A DNA stretch of 64,000 nt from JALHVH01 sp963773685 (GTDB taxonomy: Bacteria; Acidobacteriota; Aminicenantia; Aminicenantales; Saccharicenantaceae), in assembly GCA_963773685.1 (NCBI GenBank), contig CAVZBY010000011.1, forward strand, positions 186,001-250,000, given 5' to 3'. The notes under the pieces are model-generated. The model made no database searches and was not told where the DNA came from. It saw only the letters and a program-made list of their open reading frames with translations. Within the stretch, counting starts at the first letter, position 1; each line of letters starts with the position of its first letter. Below are positions 47,257 to 55,961 of this stretch, piece by piece. Both the position numbers and the translations under genes were made by a program.

Positions 47257-47277
47257 GGAGGAATAATTCACCCGATT

Positions 47278-48442
47278 TCACAGCCGGAAGAAGGCCCCCA
47301 CGGCCCGGACCGCCCGGCCGACCGGCCGCATGCGGAGCCGGATGGCGCGGGAGCGGCAGGCTTCGTGACAGCAGAGGCAGCGGATGCACGGCCCCTTGAG
47401 GATTCGCGCCCGGCCGCCGTCCATGACCACGGCCCCGCGGGGACAGAGCGTCGCGACATTCCCCGCAGCCCGTGCACGCGGCCGAGACGACCTCGGGGGA
47501 GGGGATGAGCTCGCCCGACACGTAGGCATACAGAAACGCGGGGAGCTTCCGCTTGAGCAGACCGACCGGGAGCGTCGCTTTCCGGAAGCGCTTCACCCGG
47601 ACGTCGCGCGAGCGACTCTCCGGCGATCTCTATGGACCGAAGGTCGGCCCTGCCCAGGCCGCGGCGGGCGGCGATGACGGTCGTCGCGACATCCTCGGGT
47701 CCGAAGCCGACGAGGCTCTGCGCGACGGCATCGACGGCCACGGCGTCACGGCCGGCAAGGACGAGGCCGACCGGCCTCGGAGCGCCGCCGGCGGGTCCCG
47801 GACCGTCCATGGCCACGATCGCGTCCATGAGGGTCAGGCGGGGCGGGATGCAGGCGAAGATATCGACGAGGGCCCGCGAAAAGGCCTCGCTTCCCGGGAA
47901 CCGGCTGTGAAGGTCGAGCCGGCTTCCGCAGGGGATGACGCCGAACATGTTCTTGACGGCTCCGGTGAAGGCCGTGAACGAATGGGTCTTGAGCTTCGGG
48001 AGATCGACGATCAGCATCGGCGTCCAGGACGGCGGACGACACATAGACGCTCTTCAGGGCTTCGCCCGCCGGGCAGGGGACCTCCCGGAAACCGGCCGAC
48101 TTCAGGTTGATGAGGCGGACTCCCAGCTCACGGCACATCGCGGCATACCCGGAGACCGCGAAACCGTCCGCGGGCCCGGACCGGATATCGTCGCCGACGG
48201 TGATGTCCGCGCCGAGGTCCTTGAGGACTTCCAGGACCTGCCTCGTGAACAGCGGATGGGTGACGATGGCGTGTTCGGGCGGAGAGCCGGGGGAGAGGTG
48301 ATTGATCTTGACGAACACCCTGCGCCCGGTCCCCAGACAAGAGCCCGAGGCCGCCGACGAGCTCGAGGCTCCTCCGCACGGCGTCGCGAAGCGGCCGATC
48401 CTCGTAGGACGGGCATCGGACGACGGCCACTCGCGCGCTCAT
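47278..48442 (-). CDS. DUF362 protein with C-terminal ferredoxin domain, four frameshifts
   Basis: A DUF362/ferredoxin protein of about 385 residues whose pieces lie in several frames. In order: VAVVRCPSYEDRPLRDAVRR, then RVFVKINHLSPGSPPEHAIV, then VDLPKLKTHSFTAFTGAVKN with NMFGVIPCG, VDAVAQSLVGFGPEDV, and a C-terminal 2[4Fe-4S] part (CTGCGEC, LCPRGAV, PCIRCLCCHEAC). Breaks lie near 48325-48345, 48013-48022, 47604-47612 and 47456-47462. Each piece keeps conserved residues, so I favour sequence error, but four breaks in one gene also fit early decay. A TATAAT nine bases before the ATG suggests a leaderless mRNA. The function of the family is uncertain; a redox role is inferred from the clusters. 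Confidence 0.75.
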
Positions 48443-48451
48443 GGATACGCC

Positions 48452-48480
48452 ATTATATCCTCGGGCCGGGCCCCCGGCAA
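48452..48480 (-). promoter_or_regulatory. Promoter of the DUF362 gene, probably leaderless
   Basis: On the minus strand TTGCCG (48475-48480), 17-base spacer, TATAAT (48452-48457), then nine bases and the ATG at 48442, with no ribosome site. The geometry is identical to that of asnS. Confidence 0.6.
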
Positions 48481-48494
48481 GCCGCCGCCCCGGG

Positions 48495-48528
48495 TTGCTT
48501 TCGTCCCCGTTTTCCCCTAAATTAGGGG
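48495..48528 (+). promoter_or_regulatory. Promoter with palindrome over the -10 box, GH63-like gene
   Basis: TTGCTT (48495-48500), 17-base spacer, TAAATT (48518-48523). The -10 box lies inside the perfect palindrome CCCCTAAATTAGGGG (48514-48528), 10 bases before the ATG. A repressor bound there would block RNA polymerase; as RNA it would be a small hairpin. Confidence 0.5.
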
Positions 48529-48538
48529 CGGGCTTTTC

Positions 48539-50910
48539 ATGCATCGATCGAAAGGATTCGTCTACGCTCTCCTGGCCGCGGGATTCATCGCCGCCGTGTC
48601 GCCCTGCCCCGCCTCCGCGGAGATCTTCTATCCCTGGAAGGACGCCTATCTCGGGAGCCTCGACGCGGGCGCGTGGGCCGGGCTCGTCATCGTCCCCAGC
48701 CGCGAGAGCGCCTTCGCCTTCCGGTTCCGCGTCGAAAAGGAAGGCCGGGTCGCCGAATCATCCGACCTCTACTACCTGGTCTCCGAGGTCGGACCGAATT
48801 CGCCCGACGGCCAATATGCCCGGCTGAGGTTCGACCTCGGCATGCCCTTCCGTATGGGTGGGGACACGCCGGTCAAGATCAAACCGGCCGAACGCGCGGA
48901 CGCCATGACCCTGGAATGGTCGCGTCAGGACGAAAAGACCGTCATCGGACGGCTCCGGTTCCCGAAGAACGTCAAGGTCTCGATGGTCTTCTATTTCCCC
49001 TGGGATACCCGGGGCTCCTATGAGATCCTCGCCGACGGACGCGTCCAGGGCCAGAGCGAGGGAGGGCGCCGCCATTATTTCGATCTTTGGACGGACCATC
49101 CCGGCCGGGCTCCCTCGGCCGCGGCCCGGCCGCTCTCCGTCGAGTTCTCGGCGGAGGACGGACGCAGCCTGTATTTCGCCGCCGCGGCGGGCGACGATCC
49201 CCGATACGTCCGCAACCATATATATAGATATCAGAACCGGAAGACCATCGATTCGATCCTCTCGGAAGAGGAGGCGGGGCTTCGGAAGAAGCGTGTCCGG
49301 ATCGAGGGGCTCTTCGCCGGGGCCCCCGAAGCCGTCTCCGACAACGCCTTCTGGTCGACGCTTTACCAGGCCGGCCAGCACCGGTTCTACGCGCCGGCCT
49401 CCCGGAACGCGATCCTCCCCGGACCGGACGGGACCGCCGAGCCCTGGACGATCGGCGGGGGGGACGCGTTCTTCAGCGCCCTCACGCTCGCCGTCGAGAG
49501 CCCGAAGCACGCGATCGACGCGGTCCGGGCGGTCCTCGAGACCCAATACCCGGACGGCAATATCCCCGGCTGGAGGAGCCCTTCGGGAGGGTCCGCGGAC
49601 AGGTCCCGGCCCCCCGTCGGATCGTACGTCGTCCTCAAGCTGTTCCAGAGGGTCGGGGATATGGAGATCCTGAGGCACGCCTTTCCCTACCTCTCCAGGT
49701 GGCATGCTTTCTGGTCGGCGAGAACGGCCGAAGGAGGGGTCCGGCAGGGACGGGAACGGCGACGGGCTCCTCGAATGGGGGGCGGACATCCAGCTGGCCG
49801 CCCGGATCGGCCCGCCCGGAGAGGAGAAGCTGTCCCCGAAACAGCGGGCGGCCCGGGAATCCGGAATGGACGATCTTCCCGGCTGGGAAGAGTCCGGCTG
49901 GAACGAAGGGTCGGGGACGCTGAAGATGAACTGCCTGGACCTCAACTGCCTGTACGCCCTCGACGCCTGGTGCCTGTCCCAGATCGCGGGCATCCTGGAC
50001 ATGGAACAGGAGGCCCAGAGCGTATCTCGAAGAATACGAGAAGGTCCGCGCCCTCGTCAATGCAAGGCTCTGGAACGAGAAGGAAGGCTTCTATTTCGAC
50101 CGGCACTGGGACGGCCGCTTCGCGACACGGACGGCCGCTTCGAGCTTCTATCCCCTCATCGCCCGCATCCCCGATGAAAAACGGGCTCTCCGCCTCCTGA
50201 AGCGCCTCCTCGATCCCAAGGAGTTCTGGGGGGAATTCGTCGTTCCGACGGTCCCCCGGTCGGACCCGGCCTTCAAGGACCAGACGGCCTGGCGCGGGGC
50301 GGTCCGACCGATGACGAACTATCTCGTCTATCAGGGCTTGAAAGCCTACGGATTCGACGCCGTGGCCGAGGACCTCGCGCGGAAGAGCGCCGAGATCTTC
50401 CTCAGGAGCTGGAAGAACTTCCAGCTTTGCCCGGAGAGCTTCGATACCCGGACCGGAGAAGCGGCGGGAGAGCGCTACCAGAGCCGGGGACCTCTCCTGG
50501 CCCTTATCGCGATCGAGGAGTATCTGGATTTCACGCCGTGGGAAGGATTCCGGTTCGGGATGCTCAAGCCCGAAGCCAAGGGAACCCTCTCCCGCATCGC
50601 CATCCAGGGCCGGCATTACGACGTCGAGGTCGCGCCTTCGCGGACGGTGCTCCGCGAGGAAGGCCGGACGCTCGTCCGGGCCGACGGCGGAGCCGTCTTC
50701 CGGCGGTTCCTCTATACGGAAAGCGAGATCTCGTTCGAGTTCAAGGCCCTCGATGACCGGGAGGTCCGGGTCCGGCTCCTGAAGAAGGGCAAGCACCAGC
50801 TCCTCATCGACAATCGCGAGGTCAAGGTCTTCACCGGGAGCTCGGTCGAGTTCGACATCCCGGCCGGCGACCATTCCGTCCTGATCATGCTCCTCGAAGA
50901 GACGGAATAG
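48539..50910 (+). CDS. Exported GH63/MGH1-like glycoside hydrolase, two frameshifts
   Basis: An (alpha/alpha)6-barrel glycoside hydrolase of about 790 residues with a signal peptide (GFVYALLAAGFIAAVSPCPA). An N-terminal beta domain precedes the barrel. Barrel signatures include GGGDAFFSALTLAVES, RDGNGDGLLEWGAD, the acidic pair in ESGMDDLPGWEESGW (probable general acid) and GFYFDRHWDGRF. A C-terminal beta domain ends at 50910. Breaks at 49736-49739 (run of G) and 50017-50021 are each mended by removing one base (TAEGGSGRDGNGDG; EAQAYLEEYEK). The family acts on alpha-glucosides or mannosylglycerate; the substrate here is not known. Its promoter carries a palindrome. Confidence 0.82.
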
Positions 50911-50926
50911 CCTTCCGTCTTTTCTC

Positions 50927-50954
50927 TTGCCCCCGGACGCGAAAAGGATATTTT
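50927..50954 (+). promoter_or_regulatory. Candidate promoter of the glycosylasparaginase gene
   Basis: TTGCCC (50927-50932), 16-base spacer, TATTTT (50949-50954), then an AGGAGG ribosome site and the ATG at 50989. Confidence 0.45.
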
Positions 50955-50988
50955 AAGCTCTATTTCCGGAAACAGGAGGCGACAGCAT

Positions 50989-52072
50989 ATGAGCCGATAT
51001 TCCCGACGTGATTTCATCCGGACCGGCGCCGGCCTCGGAGCCGCGGCGCTGCTCCCGGGCAGCCCGGCGAAGGCCTTCGCCGGAGGCGTGCGCCCCGCTT
51101 CGGTCGCCTCGGCCGGAGTCCTCCGCGCCGTTTCCAGCGGCAACGGGATCCGGGCGACGGACAAGGCGATGGAGGTCATGCGGGCCGGAGGCGATCCGCT
51201 CGACGCCGTCATCGCCGGGGTGAACATCGTCGAAGACGATCCGGAGGATATGTCCGTCGGCTACGGCGGCCTGCCGAACGAGGACGGCGTCGTCGAGCTC
51301 GACGCCTCCGTCATGTACGGGCCGACCCACGCCTCGGGCGCCGTCGCGGCCATTCGCGATATCAAGAACCCGTCCAAGGTCGCCAGGCTCGTCATGGAGC
51401 GCACCCAGCATTGCCTGCTCGTCGGCGAGGGCGCCCTCAAGTTCGCCCTGGCCCACGGATTCAAGAGGGAAGATCTCTTGACCGACAAGGCCCGGGAGGC
51501 CTGGCTCAAATGGAAGGAGACGCTTTCGGACCGGGACAACTGGCTGCCGCCCCAGTCGGACGGGCTCGTCGCGGACCTTGGGTCCGTCGTCATGACGCAC
51601 GGCACGATCAACTGCCTCGCCCTCGGCGACAGGGGCGTGCTCGCGGGCGTGACGACGACGAGCGGACTGTCCTACAAGCTCTCCGGGCGCGTCGGGGATT
51701 CGCCGATCATCGGCGCCGGGCTCTACGTGGATAACGCCGTCGGCGCGGCCGGCTCGACCGGAGTGGGGGAGGCCAATATCCGGACCTGCGCCAGCTATCA
51801 GGTCGTCGCGTTCATGGCGGCGGGACTGAGCCCCGAACAGGCGTGCCTCAAGACGATGGAGGCCATCGCGGAAAAGGCGAGGCTCTGGCCCCGCCGGCTG
51901 AAGATGACGGACGACAAGGGCCGTCCCCGGTTCGGGCTCAACTTCTATGCCCTCAACACGCAAGGGCGAGTTCGGGGCCGCTTCCATGTTCGCCGGGAGC
52001 CAATACGCCGCCCACGACGGAACCGAGAACAAGCTTCGCGACTGCGCCTACCTCTTTGAACGAAGCCGGTAA
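50989..52072 (+). CDS. Tat-exported N4-(beta-N-acetylglucosaminyl)-L-asparaginase, one frameshift
   Basis: An Ntn-hydrolase of the glycosylasparaginase family, about 360 residues, which cleaves the sugar-asparagine bond and matures by self-cleavage before a threonine. The N-terminus SRRDFIRTGAGLGAAALLPG is a twin-arginine signal. The precursor cleavage region is VVMTHGTINCLALG, with the nucleophile threonine after HG, followed by GVTTTSGLSYKLSGRVGDSP and GSTGVGEANI. A break at about 51961 (one extra C) is mended to NTKGEFGAASMFAG, continuing to the TAA at 52070-52072. Export beside another secreted glycoside hydrolase fits degradation of glycoproteins taken from outside. Confidence 0.88.
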
Positions 52073-52078
52073 GCCCCC

Positions 52079-52699
52079 CTATTCTTCGAGGACGAGGACG
52101 ACGTAGCCGTCCTCGTTGAGCCGGCGGGCGAGCGCGCGGGCCGAATCCTCGTCGGGCGCGCCGACCCTGACCCTGTAATAGACCTGGGCAGGCGTCTCGT
52201 AAGTCGTGAGCTTGACGCCCTCATAGCCGCGCGCTTCGAGCTCACGGGCGAGTCGGGACGCGTTGTCCTTCGAAATGAAGGAGCCGGCCTGAACGGACCA
52301 GCCTCCCGCGCCTGGAGGCGGGGAGGCGCCCCTGATGATATCCAACCGGACCCGCGCCGTGCCCGGGCCGATCATCCCGAGGACCCGGGCCGCGGCATAG
52401 GACAGGTCGATGATCCTGTCGCCGACGAACGGCCCCCGGTCGTTGATCCGCACGGTCGCCGCCAGGCCGTTCTCGAGGTTCGTCACAACGACCTGCGTCC
52501 CGAACGGAAGGGTCCGGTGGGCGGCCGTCATGTCGTACATGTCATAGATCTCTTTGTTCGAGGTGCGCTTCCCATGAAAGTCGGGCCCGTACCAGGACGC
52601 CAGTCCCGTCTGCGAGCCTCCCTCGGGAAAATAGTTCAGGCGGGCGCAGGAGATCGACGCCGCCAGAGCCGCCAAGAGCCATAAAACCTTGCGGGTCAT
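52079..52699 (-). CDS. rlpA: RlpA-like lytic transglycosylase lipoprotein with SPOR domain
   Basis: A 206-residue lipoprotein (signal LLAALAASISC, lipobox cysteine). The double-psi beta-barrel RlpA domain spans about residues 30-125: GLASWYGPDFHGKRTSNKEIYD, MTAAHRTLPFGTQVVVTNL and VRINDRGPFVGDRIIDLS, which contains the catalytic aspartate. A SPOR domain (about 130-206, GGWSVQAGSFISKDNASRLA) binds denuded peptidoglycan at the septum. It cleaves glycan strands lacking stem peptides. It is convergent with the asparaginase gene, six bases away. Confidence 0.92.
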   Translation of the reverse strand: MTRKVLWLLAALAASISCARLNYFPEGGSQTGLASWYGPDFHGKRTSNKEIYDMYDMTAAHRTLPFGTQVVVTNLENGLAATVRINDRGPFVGDRIIDLSYAAARVLGMIGPGTARVRLDIIRGASPPPGAGGWSVQAGSFISKDNASRLARELEARGYEGVKLTTYETPAQVYYRVRVGAPDEDSARALARRLNEDGYVVLVLEE

Positions 52700-52711
52700 C
52701 TTCCCGGAAAG

Positions 52712-53452
52712 CTAGCGCAGGCAGGCTCCGAGCTTCTTCTTCAAAAGGGCCAATGCCTGGCGCGGCGTCGAACAGAACGTGAAAAGCTTGGCGTCCTCGG
52801 GGGTGATGGCCCCGACCTTGACGAACATGTCGAAATCGATGATCTTCCTCCAGTATTCCTCTCCGTAGAGGATGAGGGTCATCTCTTTGCGCGAGATCTT
52901 GCTCGTCTGGAGGAGGGTGATGATCTCGAAGAACTCGTCCATCGTCCCGAATCCTCCGGGGAAAGCCAGGACGGCCTTGGCCTTGTAGACGAGCCAGAAC
53001 TTCCTCATGAAGAAATAATGGAAGGCGAAGGACAGGTCGGGAGGGATATAGGGATTGGGCTCCTGAGGCTGAGGAAGGGAGATGTTCATCCCGATGCTCT
53101 TCCCCCCCGCGCGCTGGGCGCCGCGGTTGGCGGCCTCCATGATCCCCGGCCCCGCGCCCGTGCAGACCACGAAGTTCTTGCCCTTGGGCTTGAGCGGGAT
53201 GGCCCACTTGGTCAGAAGGTAGGCGAGTTCCTCGGCTTCCCAGTAGTAGTCGGTGAGCTTGTTGTCGCCGTGGCTAGGGTTGGCCCGGGCCGAGCCGAGG
53301 AACAGGACCGTGCTGTTGACCTTGGCCTTGTCCAGGCGGGCCATCGGGCCGAGATATTCGCTCAGGATCCTGAGGGTGCGCCCTTCGAGGGAATCCAGGA
53401 ACTCGACGTCCTTGTACGGGGATTCCGGATATTCCAGTTTCGTCATGGCCAC
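52712..53452 (-). CDS. LOG-family (TIGR00730-like) Rossmann protein
   Basis: A 246-residue protein of the lysine decarboxylase-like/LOG family. The diagnostic motifs are GAGPGIMEAANRGAQ and PGGFGTMDEFFE (PGGxGTxxE), which form the nucleotide-monophosphate site in enzymes that release bases from nucleotides, including cytokinin riboside phosphates. The N-terminal helix extension (about 60 residues) is longer than in the smallest members. It lies 12 bases upstream of rlpA on the same strand and diverges from purO. A nucleotide-hydrolase role is inferred from the family; the substrate is unknown. Confidence 0.87.
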   Translation of the reverse strand: MAMTKLEYPESPYKDVEFLDSLEGRTLRILSEYLGPMARLDKAKVNSTVLFLGSARANPSHGDNKLTDYYWEAEELAYLLTKWAIPLKPKGKNFVVCTGAGPGIMEAANRGAQRAGGKSIGMNISLPQPQEPNPYIPPDLSFAFHYFFMRKFWLVYKAKAVLAFPGGFGTMDEFFEIITLLQTSKISRKEMTLILYGEEYWRKIIDFDMFVKVGAITPEDAKLFTFCSTPRQALALLKKKLGACLR

Positions 53453-53486
53453 CTCTTCATCCGCGTCCGTCCCGATTCTAGCATGA

Positions 53487-53500
53487 ATCGCCGCGGCGAT
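53487..53500. promoter_or_regulatory. 14-base palindrome in the LOG/purO divergent spacer
   Basis: ATCGCCGCGGCGAT is a perfect dyad. On the minus strand it lies in the spacer before TAGAAT (53475-53480), the likely -10 of the LOG gene, and it is about 35 bases from the purO -35 box. A shared operator is possible. Confidence 0.35.
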
Positions 53501-53533
53501 AAATAAAGGCGCCGCGACCCCCGCGGACGTTTT

Positions 53534-53562
53534 TTGACTTCGACCGTTCGCTATGCTAAGAA
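53534..53562 (+). promoter_or_regulatory. Candidate promoter of purO
   Basis: TTGACT (53534-53539), 17-base spacer, TAAGAA (53557-53562), followed by an AAAAGGAGG site and the ATG at 53585. Confidence 0.5.
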
Positions 53563-53584
53563 TAGGGCGCGAAAAGGAGGACCG

Positions 53585-54328
53585 ATGGACCGCGCTCTCG
53601 CCAACCTGTCCGCCATGGAATATCCCGGCCGCGTCATCATCATCGGCAGGGCTCCGTCCGGCTCGCGGACGGCCGTCGTCTACGCGATCACCGGACGGTC
53701 GCCTTCGAGCCAGGCCCGCCGGCTCGAGCGGCGCGAGGACGGCGTCTGGGTGCGGCCGACCGACGAAGAGGTCCTGAAGAAGGGCAACCCGGACCTCCTG
53801 ATCTATCCCGCTATCCTCTTCGCGGCGGCCGGCGTCGCGGTCTCGAACGGCCGGCAGACCGCGGACGTCCGGAGCCGCCTCGACGGCGCCGCGGCCCCGG
53901 GACCGGTCGAGATCCTGGCCGGGAGTCTTTCCGGCTGGGATTTCGAACCGGACGCCCCGATCTTCACGCCGCGGATCAGCGGCTGCGTCCTCCCGGGCGC
54001 GAAGGCCGCCCTAGCCCTCATCAAGAGGGGAGCGGGCGGCGAAGCCCTGAGAAGCTATCACGAGTTCCCTCTCGAGGCCGGAAAAGGGAAGCTCATCGCG
54101 ACCTATGACGGCGTGAACAAGGACCCCTTGAGCTCGTTCCCCGGCGACCCCCTCGACGTCACGTTGGAGGCCGCGAGCGCCCCCGATCTGGCCGAAACCG
54201 TCTACGAAGCCCTGAAACCCCCGGAAGGCGGCCGGGACCTTCGCGTGGCCGTCGCCTGCCTCATGGCCGGCGACCTCGCCCGGAACGAATTCGAGATCGC
54301 GATCATCAACCGGCACGAAAGGAATTGA
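53585..54328 (+). CDS. purO: IMP cyclohydrolase, archaeal PurO-like
   Basis: A 247-residue protein of the COG3363 IMP cyclohydrolase family, which closes the purine ring of FAICAR to give IMP, the last step of the pathway. The start MEYPGRVIIIGRAPSGSRTA and AVVYAITGRSPSSQARRLE match the Ntn-hydrolase-like PurO fold, with NPDLLIYPAILF and RNEFEIAIINRH farther on. It has no similarity to the N-terminal MGS-like domain of bacterial PurH. The ATG at 53585 follows AAAAGGAGG; an earlier in-frame start was rejected. The AICAR transformylase gene begins four bases after it, so the two last steps are co-expressed. Confidence 0.88.
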   Translation: MDRALANLSAMEYPGRVIIIGRAPSGSRTAVVYAITGRSPSSQARRLERREDGVWVRPTDEEVLKKGNPDLLIYPAILFAAAGVAVSNGRQTADVRSRLDGAAAPGPVEILAGSLSGWDFEPDAPIFTPRISGCVLPGAKAALALIKRGAGGEALRSYHEFPLEAGKGKLIATYDGVNKDPLSSFPGDPLDVTLEAASAPDLAETVYEALKPPEGGRDLRVAVACLMAGDLARNEFEIAIINRHERN

Positions 54329-54332
54329 AGCC

Positions 54333-55412
54333 ATGGACGCCAAGGAAAGGACCTCAAGGACCCAGTATCAGACCCAGGTGGCCGAGGACTTCCCGGCATC
54401 CCTGATGTTCGGAGAAACGCGCTTCGTCAAGAAGACCTCGATGCGGTACGGCGAGAACCCGGGATATCCCGCCGCCTTCTATCAGGAGGAAGGCGCCTCG
54501 GGGCCCAATATGGCGAACCTCGAGGTCCTCCAGGAAGGAACGAAGGGGCTCAGCTATATCAACGTCGGCGACATGGACCTCGGCCAGAGGCTTGTCGGCA
54601 AGCTCCATGCGGTCTTCGGGGGCCGGCCCGCCTGCGTGATCATCAAGCACGAGATGCCGAGCGGCGTCGCCCTGGGCGACGACGCCCTCGACGCGTTCGA
54701 GAAGGCCTGGAAATGCGATCCCCTCTCGAATTTCGGCGGGGTCGACGTCCTCAACGTCCCGGTCACGGAACCCCTCGCCCGGCTCCTCGTGGAAAGCCCC
54801 CGCAACGTCGAGGTCGTCTACGCTCCGGATTTCGCGCCCGAAGCCCTGCCCGTCCTGGCGACGCGCAAGGTGCTCCGCGTCGTCCGGATGGGCGCCTCTC
54901 TCGACGTCGCTGCCAGGGACAACGGCCTCGAGTTCAAGCGCGTGGCCGGAGGGATGCTCGTCCAGCGAAGGTTCGATTCGAAGATCGTCGGACCGGGGTC
55001 CCTCGACGTCGTGTCCAAACGGAAGCCTTCGGAAGAAGAGGTCCGCGCCGCTCTTTTCACCTGGACCGTCGCCTGCTTCACCCGGTCGAACGCGGTCATC
55101 ATCGGCACCTCCGATAAGACCCACGGGATCGGCTCGGGCCAGCGGAGCCGCATCGATTCGACCGAGGACGCCATCCGCCTCTCGCGGCGCGGCTACGGGC
55201 CGGAAGGCTGCGTCCTCGCTTCGGACGCGTTCATGCCGTTCCCCGACGTCGTCGAACTGGCCGCGAAGCACGGGATCACGGCCGTGGTCTTCCCCCTGGG
55301 CTCGATCCGGGACGCCGAGGTCATCGCCAAGGCCGACGAGCTCGGACTGGCCATGCTCGTGACGCGCGCCCCCGGGGAGGTCGACTGCGAGCGCTGTTTC
55401 CTGCACCGCTAG
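54333..55412 (+). CDS. purV: Stand-alone AICAR transformylase (PurH C-terminal domain type)
   Basis: A 359-residue protein equal to the AICAR transformylase half of PurH without the cyclohydrolase domain. It transfers a formyl group from 10-formyl-THF to AICAR. Family motifs: SMRYGENPGYPAAFYQEEG, the catalytic Lys-His pair in VIIKHEMPSGVALG, DPLSNFGGVDVLN, FTRSNAVIIGTSDKTHGIGS and GCVLASDAFMPFPDVVE. No frameshift or truncation hides an upstream domain: PurO ends four bases before. The gene name follows usage for the separate enzyme. With PurO it replaces fused PurH. Confidence 0.9.
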   Translation: MDAKERTSRTQYQTQVAEDFPASLMFGETRFVKKTSMRYGENPGYPAAFYQEEGASGPNMANLEVLQEGTKGLSYINVGDMDLGQRLVGKLHAVFGGRPACVIIKHEMPSGVALGDDALDAFEKAWKCDPLSNFGGVDVLNVPVTEPLARLLVESPRNVEVVYAPDFAPEALPVLATRKVLRVVRMGASLDVAARDNGLEFKRVAGGMLVQRRFDSKIVGPGSLDVVSKRKPSEEEVRAALFTWTVACFTRSNAVIIGTSDKTHGIGSGQRSRIDSTEDAIRLSRRGYGPEGCVLASDAFMPFPDVVELAAKHGITAVVFPLGSIRDAEVIAKADELGLAMLVTRAPGEVDCERCFLHR

Positions 55413-55445
55413 CCCGGGGCCCGGACCGGGGCGGGAGGAGTCCCC

Positions 55446-55910
55446 ATGAGCCTCAAGGAGTACGCCCGAAAGCGGGATTTTACGAAGACCAAGGAACCCG
55501 CCGGCGAAACCGGGAACAAGGACCGGGCGGAGGGCCTCATCTACGTCATCCAGAAGCACGCGGCTTCGCATCTGCACTATGACCTTCGGCTCGAAGAAAG
55601 CGGCGTCCTTCTGAGCTGGGCCATCCCAAAATCTCCCCCCGTCGCCGTAGGGGAGAAGCGACTGGCCGTCCGGACGGAGGACCACCCCCTCGATTATGCC
55701 GGGTTCGAAGGCGTCATCCCCGAGCCCGAATACGGGGCGGGGACCGTCTCGATCTGGGACCGGGGGACCTATTCTCCGGTCGAATCGACGGACTCCAAAC
55801 GGGTCGTCGACATCCGGGGGCACAAGCTCGCCGGCCGCTATGCGCTCGTCCGGATCAAGCCGCGGGCCGGAGAGAAGGACGTCAACTGGCTTTTCTTCAA
55901 GATGAAATAG
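55446..55910 (+). CDS. Stand-alone LigD-type 3'-phosphoesterase
   Basis: A 154-residue protein equal to the N-terminal phosphoesterase domain of the NHEJ ligase LigD. Active-site residues lie in FVIQKHAASHLHYDLRLE-type sequence (here YVIQKHAASHLHYDLRLEE, His and Asp) and in TEDHPLDYAGFEGVIPEPEY with GAGTVSIWDRG. LigD phosphoesterases trim 3' ribonucleotides and phosphates from DNA ends. There is no ligase or polymerase domain and no ku gene in the window, so it may serve another repair path. It has its own ATG 33 bases after purV and is intact. Confidence 0.88.
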   Translation: MSLKEYARKRDFTKTKEPAGETGNKDRAEGLIYVIQKHAASHLHYDLRLEESGVLLSWAIPKSPPVAVGEKRLAVRTEDHPLDYAGFEGVIPEPEYGAGTVSIWDRGTYSPVESTDSKRVVDIRGHKLAGRYALVRIKPRAGEKDVNWLFFKMK

Positions 55911-55961
55911 ACCGCGATTCTGCTATTATGGGAGACACGCCCTTCCACGAAAGGAAAACGA

